Of a stretch of DNA of 64,000 nt, positions 63,063 to 64,000 are shown piece by piece. This DNA is from BPGX01 sp037447455 (lineage in GTDB: Bacteria > Bacteroidota > Bacteroidia > B-17B0 > Aurantibacillaceae): NCBI GenBank assembly GCA_037447455.1, contig JBBIGQ010000008.1, positions 1 through 64,000 on the forward strand. The letters are read 5' to 3'. The translations under genes were made by a program, and so were the position numbers. Every line of letters begins with the position of its first letter. Within the stretch, counting starts at the first letter, position 1. Below the pieces are notes generated by a model. That model had not been told where the DNA came from. It ran no database searches and was given only the letters and a program-made list of their open reading frames with translations.

Positions 63063-64000
63063 ATGAAAATACACATTATTGCAAGTGGCGGAAGTATCAT
63101 GCACAATCTGGCGATTGATTTGAAAAAAAATGGAAATATTGTTACAGGTAGCGATGATGATATTCACGAACCCTCTTTATCAAGATTAAAAACGCACAAT
63201 TTACTTCCCGAGAAAATTGGTTGGTTCCCCGAAAAAATCACACAGGATATTGATATTGTGATCCTTGGAATGCACGCCCGAAAAGACAATCCTGAATTAT
63301 TGAAAGCAAAAGAGTTAAATTTAAAGATTTATTCTTATCCCGAGTTTATCTATCAAAATAGTATTCATAAAAAACGTGTTGTCATTGGCGGCAGTCATGG
63401 TAAAACGACTATTACCTCTATGATCCTTCATGTTCTGAAAAAAAATAATATCTCGGCAGATTACTTAGTTGGTGCGCAGATACAGGGCTTTGATACAATG
63501 GTAAAAATAACAAATGATAATCCTATATTAGTGGCAGAAGGCGATGAGTATCTCGCATCTCCAATTGATTTAAGACCAAAGTTTTTAATTTATCGCCCTC
63601 ATATTGCTGTGATTAGTGGAATTGCGTGGGATCACATCAATGTATTTCCAACTTTTGAAAATTATTTGAAAGCATTTGAAGAGTTTATTCATTCTATTGA
63701 ATCGGATGGAATTTTAATCTATAATCAATCAGATGAATGTGTTAATACACTTGTTCATAAAGTAAACCGAAAAGATTTACAATACATTCCATATACATTT
63801 CCTCACTATTCAATTGAAAATGAAAAAGTAAACATCCTCATAAATAATCAATCCATACCGTTAAAAATTTTTGGAAAACATAATCTTCAAAACCTTGAAG
63901 CAGCGCGTTTAGTGTGTTATCAATTAAACATCACAGAAGAAAAATTCTATCAATCCATATCAGATTTTGAAGGGGCCTCCAAGCGATTAGAAAAATGGAT
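63063..64000 (+). CDS. mpl: Mpl-type murein peptide ligase, partial
   Basis: The frame starts at an ATG 29 nt after the phosphatase gene and is open to the window edge (312 codons). It matches the Mur ligase family: N-terminal Rossmann domain (MKIHIIASGGSIMHNLA, TGSDD), ATP-binding G110-S-H-G-K-T-T116, central domain with LVAEGDEYL and WDHINVFP, and the start of the C-terminal region (FEGASKRLE). The GGSIMHNLA form is that of Mpl, which joins recycled tripeptide to UDP-MurNAc, not of MurC. The C-terminal domain lies outside the window. It could be cotranscribed with the signalling genes upstream. Confidence 0.88.
   Translation, partial: MKIHIIASGGSIMHNLAIDLKKNGNIVTGSDDDIHEPSLSRLKTHNLLPEKIGWFPEKITQDIDIVILGMHARKDNPELLKAKELNLKIYSYPEFIYQNSIHKKRVVIGGSHGKTTITSMILHVLKKNNISADYLVGAQIQGFDTMVKITNDNPILVAEGDEYLASPIDLRPKFLIYRPHIAVISGIAWDHINVFPTFENYLKAFEEFIHSIESDGILIYNQSDECVNTLVHKVNRKDLQYIPYTFPHYSIENEKVNILINNQSIPLKIFGKHNLQNLEAARLVCYQLNITEEKFYQSISDFEGASKRLEKW

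Overview
The window looks like one contiguous chromosomal stretch from an AT-rich member of the Bacteroidota. Four things support this. (1) Many genes are preceded by the phylum-type promoter, a -7 box TAnnTTTG, sometimes with a TTTG box 19-21 nt further upstream. (2) A large secreted protein ends in a gliding-motility/T9SS type B sorting domain. (3) Typical Bacteroidota families are present: TonB receptor with carboxypeptidase-like plug domain, SiaB/SiaC, DUF983, DUF5618, paired Skp/OmpH proteins. (4) Shine-Dalgarno sequences are mostly absent. The exact genus cannot be read from the sequence. No rRNA, tRNA, insertion sequence, prophage, CRISPR array or origin was recognised, and no gene-free stretch exceeds 300 bases.

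Layout. 1-5.2 kb: a truncated repeat protein, ribosomal proteins L35/L20, an FtsX-like permease, an Nfu iron-sulfur carrier and the tRNA methylthiotransferase MtaB. 5.3-10.8 kb: a tightly overlapped glycoconjugate operon (GT-C glycosyltransferase, three methyltransferase domains, a polyprenol-type GT2 and an LpxL-like acyltransferase). 10.9-14.4 kb: a large T9SS-sorted surface protein. 14.5-18.3 kb: L19, then a Gfo/Idh/MocA oxidoreductase, a lipoprotein and a polyprenyl-phosphate sugar transferase. 18.3-25.4 kb (minus strand): a TetR-controlled tripartite RND efflux operon plus DUF983. 25.5-28.7 kb: a broken secreted-protein gene, birA, and a lipoprotein-siaB-siaC cluster. 28.9-35.9 kb: an M28 peptidase and nuoJKLMN of complex I. 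36-48 kb: a TPR/OmpA-like lipoprotein with rpsT, acs, an MCE protein, an Fe-S membrane protein, a TonB receptor, a CapD/PglF-type dehydratase and a lipoprotein. 48-54 kb: a GT2, two Skp paralogues around a DUF5618 gene, ssb, an MBL hydrolase and an asparaginase-family enzyme. 54-64 kb: mreBCD-mrdA-rodA, then yfiR-like, TPR and HAMP-SpoIIE phosphatase genes, then the start of mpl.

Two themes stand out. First, three genes for surface-associated products are out of frame at simple-sequence tracts: a T run in a methyltransferase, a T7 run in the T9SS surface protein, and an 8-bp tandem duplication in a small secreted protein. The T9SS gene also carries a G8 tract. They could be phase-variable contingency loci, fresh pseudogenes or, for the homopolymers, sequencing errors. 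Second, a possible envelope-sensing partner switch is spread over two loci: a periplasmic YfiR-like protein encoded with a HAMP-SpoIIE phosphatase beside the cell-wall genes, and a SiaB kinase/SiaC regulator pair elsewhere. In known YfiR systems the HAMP partner is a diguanylate cyclase; here it is a phosphatase.
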